From assembly GCA_947499715.1 (NCBI GenBank), contig CANMPL010000008.1, forward strand, positions 1 to 56,506: 56,506 nucleotides of DNA. Reading direction: 5' to 3'. The notes under the pieces were generated by a model. That model was not told the origin of the DNA. It did not search any database and saw only the letters and a program-made list of their open reading frames with translations. Source of the DNA: an uncultured Paracoccaceae bacterium. GTDB lineage: Bacteria > Pseudomonadota > Alphaproteobacteria > Rhodobacterales > Rhodobacteraceae. Both the position numbers and the translations under genes were made by a program. The number at the start of each line of letters is the position of its first letter. Within the stretch, counting starts at the first letter, position 1. This document shows positions 55,344-56,506 of the stretch, in pieces.

Positions 55344-56258
55344 TCAAGCGTCCCTCACTGCGCCCCCTTCTGTCAAGACAACCTCTTGTTCTAAACGCAA
55401 AACTTCTGCACGAAGTCGGCTTTGAATGGCATCTGCCAATTTTGTCAGCCGCTCGGACGGGCGATCCGCTTCGTGGCGCACAAGATAAAATGATCTTCGA
55501 AGGGTCACGACATCCGTCAGGACCCGGCGCAATTCCGGTGCAAACGGCAATGCAAAATCATGCACCATGCCCACGCCAGCGCCCTGCCTTAGCATTTGCA
55601 GCTGGACCGAGACCGAATTGCTGGCCAATTGCACCCCCTCAGCAGACAGCCCGCCAAGATAGTCCAACGCGCGGTCAAAAATCATATCGGGGATATAGCC
55701 AACCACAGGACGCCCTTTCAGATCGGCCAGCACGCGGGGGCTTTCCTGATCACGGCGCATAGCGAGGTGAAGCTTGTAGTCCGAAATCTTCTGAACCGTC
55801 AGCCTGCCGGTTTCGGGTGGGCTGACAGTTATCGCCATGTCCGCCTCGCGCTGTGACAGGTTCACGACCCGTGGCAGGGCAAGGATCTGCAATTCCAGCC
55901 CCGGATTGTCGCGCTGTAGCCCGGCGCAGACCTGCGGCAGTAGGTAGTTCGCGCATCCGTCGGGCGCGCCAATCCGAACCTGTCCGGCCAATCCCTGATC
56001 CGTATCCTCTCCCTGCTCAAGCGCACGGTTCAGCGGCCCCTCTGCGGCCTCTGCCTCAGCCAGGACGCGCAGACCGGTATCGGTCAACTGGTAGCCCTGT
56101 GGCGACTTGAGAAACAACGCAGCACCGAGTGCGGCCTCAAACCGCGCAATTCTGCGGCTGACGGTCGCAGGATCCATCCTCAACCCCGGCGCGGCCCCCG
56201 TCAGTCCGCGCGCGCGCGCAACGGCCAGAAAGACTCGGACATCATCCCAATTGCGCAT
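55344..56258 (-). CDS. LysR-type transcriptional regulator (likely mmsA regulator)
   Basis: 304 residues. HTH at about 1-60 ([40 protein letters not shown]), effector domain with AGQVRIGAPDGCANYLLPQV and GAGVGMVHDFALPF. The start with GGAGGGG upstream was taken; nine codons further upstream lie in the operator. It is divergent from mmsA with 104 bases between; LysR control of methylmalonate-semialdehyde dehydrogenase is common in related genomes. Confidence 0.9.
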   Translation of the reverse strand: MRNWDDVRVFLAVARARGLTGAAPGLRMDPATVSRRIARFEAALGAALFLKSPQGYQLTDTGLRVLAEAEAAEGPLNRALEQGEDTDQGLAGQVRIGAPDGCANYLLPQVCAGLQRDNPGLELQILALPRVVNLSQREADMAITVSPPETGRLTVQKISDYKLHLAMRRDQESPRVLADLKGRPVVGYIPDMIFDRALDYLGGLSAEGVQLASNSVSVQLQMLRQGAGVGMVHDFALPFAPELRRVLTDVVTLRRSFYLVRHEADRPSERLTKLADAIQSRLRAEVLRLEQEVVLTEGGAVRDA

Positions 56259-56281
56259 CGCCCCTCCACACAGACAAAAAT

Positions 56282-56296
56282 GCAAAATATAATTGC
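56282..56296. promoter_or_regulatory. Candidate LysR operator between lysR and mmsA
   Basis: GCAA-N7-TTGC in an A/T-rich stretch of the divergent region (56259-56362), matching the dyad form of LysR boxes. Extended arms ATGCAA / TTGCCAT are imperfect. Confidence 0.35.
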
Positions 56297-56362
56297 CATC
56301 TTGCCTCTTTTACAGACAAATACGCAAGGCTATCCTACGACAAACCCAAAGCGGAGGATCCC

Positions 56363-56506
56363 ATGCAAGAGCTTACCCACTACATCAACGGTGCCCATGT
56401 CAAAGGCACATCAGGTCGGTTCGCTGACGTCTATAACCCCGCCATCGGCGAAATTGTCGCACGCGTCCCGCTGGCCTCGGCGGATGAATTGAACCAAGCC
56501 GTTGCC
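56363..56506 (+). CDS. mmsA: Methylmalonate-semialdehyde dehydrogenase (start only)
   Basis: The first 48 codons, cut by the window end. MQELTHYINGAHVKGTSGRF and DVYNPAIGEIVARVPLASADE are the typical N-terminus of CoA-acylating methylmalonate-semialdehyde dehydrogenase, an aldehyde dehydrogenase of valine and myo-inositol breakdown. Active site lies beyond the window. Strong ribosome site GGAGGATCCC. Confidence 0.85.
   Translation, partial: MQELTHYINGAHVKGTSGRFADVYNPAIGEIVARVPLASADELNQAVA

Overview
The window is a GC-rich bacterial chromosome segment that reads as a member of the Rhodobacterales (Roseobacter group, Alphaproteobacteria). The evidence is a B12-dependent ribonucleotide reductase (NrdJ), the run trpGDC-moaC-moeA-lexA-comEC-gltX-gltA, a lexA operator of the alphaproteobacterial GTTC-N7-GTTC type, a holin and endolysin of the gene-transfer-agent (GTA) type, a DUF1127 protein and a purL-bolA-grxD block. 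No rRNA, insertion sequence, integrase or CRISPR array is visible. Almost everything is core genome.

Layout. 1-8.4 kb: a 47-residue basic protein, nrdJ, tRNA-Pro(TGG), a DUF192 protein overlapping a double cold-shock protein, pdxH, then fabI and gpt on the other strand. 8.4-13 kb: a PLP aminotransferase, a PpiD-like periplasmic folding factor and trpE, the last two overlapping. 13-17.4 kb (minus): a sodium:amino-acid symporter with a universal stress protein, a structured intergenic element, and a divergent polysaccharide deacetylase with a long acidic linker. 17.5-23 kb: trpG-trpD-ung-trpC-moaC-moeA as a tightly overlapping operon, with uracil-DNA glycosylase inside the tryptophan genes, then SOS-controlled lexA. 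23-31 kb: comEC, gltX, gltA, a GNAT acetyltransferase, an acidic VCBS-like protein, a DUF2087 protein and a PaaG-like enoyl-CoA hydratase.

31-37.3 kb (minus) is one probable transcription unit, murI-argC-ccmE-endolysin-holin-small coiled-coil membrane protein-ccmF-ccmH. A complete phage/GTA-type lysis cassette is therefore embedded in the cytochrome c maturation genes. The endolysin carries a textbook EF-hand loop, and the third cassette gene looks like an XhlA-type accessory. 37.4-42 kb: a fused indolepyruvate ferredoxin oxidoreductase divergent from a LysR regulator, a candidate small RNA, and a broken HAD-family phosphatase.

42.4-53 kb: purL, bolA, a small membrane protein, the monothiol glutaredoxin grxD, and next to it a membrane-anchored glutaredoxin-fold relative that has lost the CGFS cysteine. 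Then zapA with a coiled-coil partner, transketolase, and two GAPDH paralogs flanking DUF2061, XRE-regulator and 47-residue membrane-protein genes. The first GAPDH lacks the aspartate that normally selects NAD. Both have upstream copies of a LacI-type palindrome (GTTANCGNTAAC; two upstream of the first, one near-copy upstream of the second), suggesting control by a common central-carbon regulator. 53-56.5 kb: a DUF1127 gene with its own terminator, an alpha/beta hydrolase, coaD, a CBS-pair protein, and a LysR regulator divergent from mmsA, which runs off the window.

The most interesting items are the lysis cassette inside ccm, the cysteine-less glutaredoxin, the shared palindromes of the two GAPDH genes, the paired-hairpin element at 15442-15510, and the HAD pseudogene. 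All functions are inferred from sequence reading alone; no database search was run.
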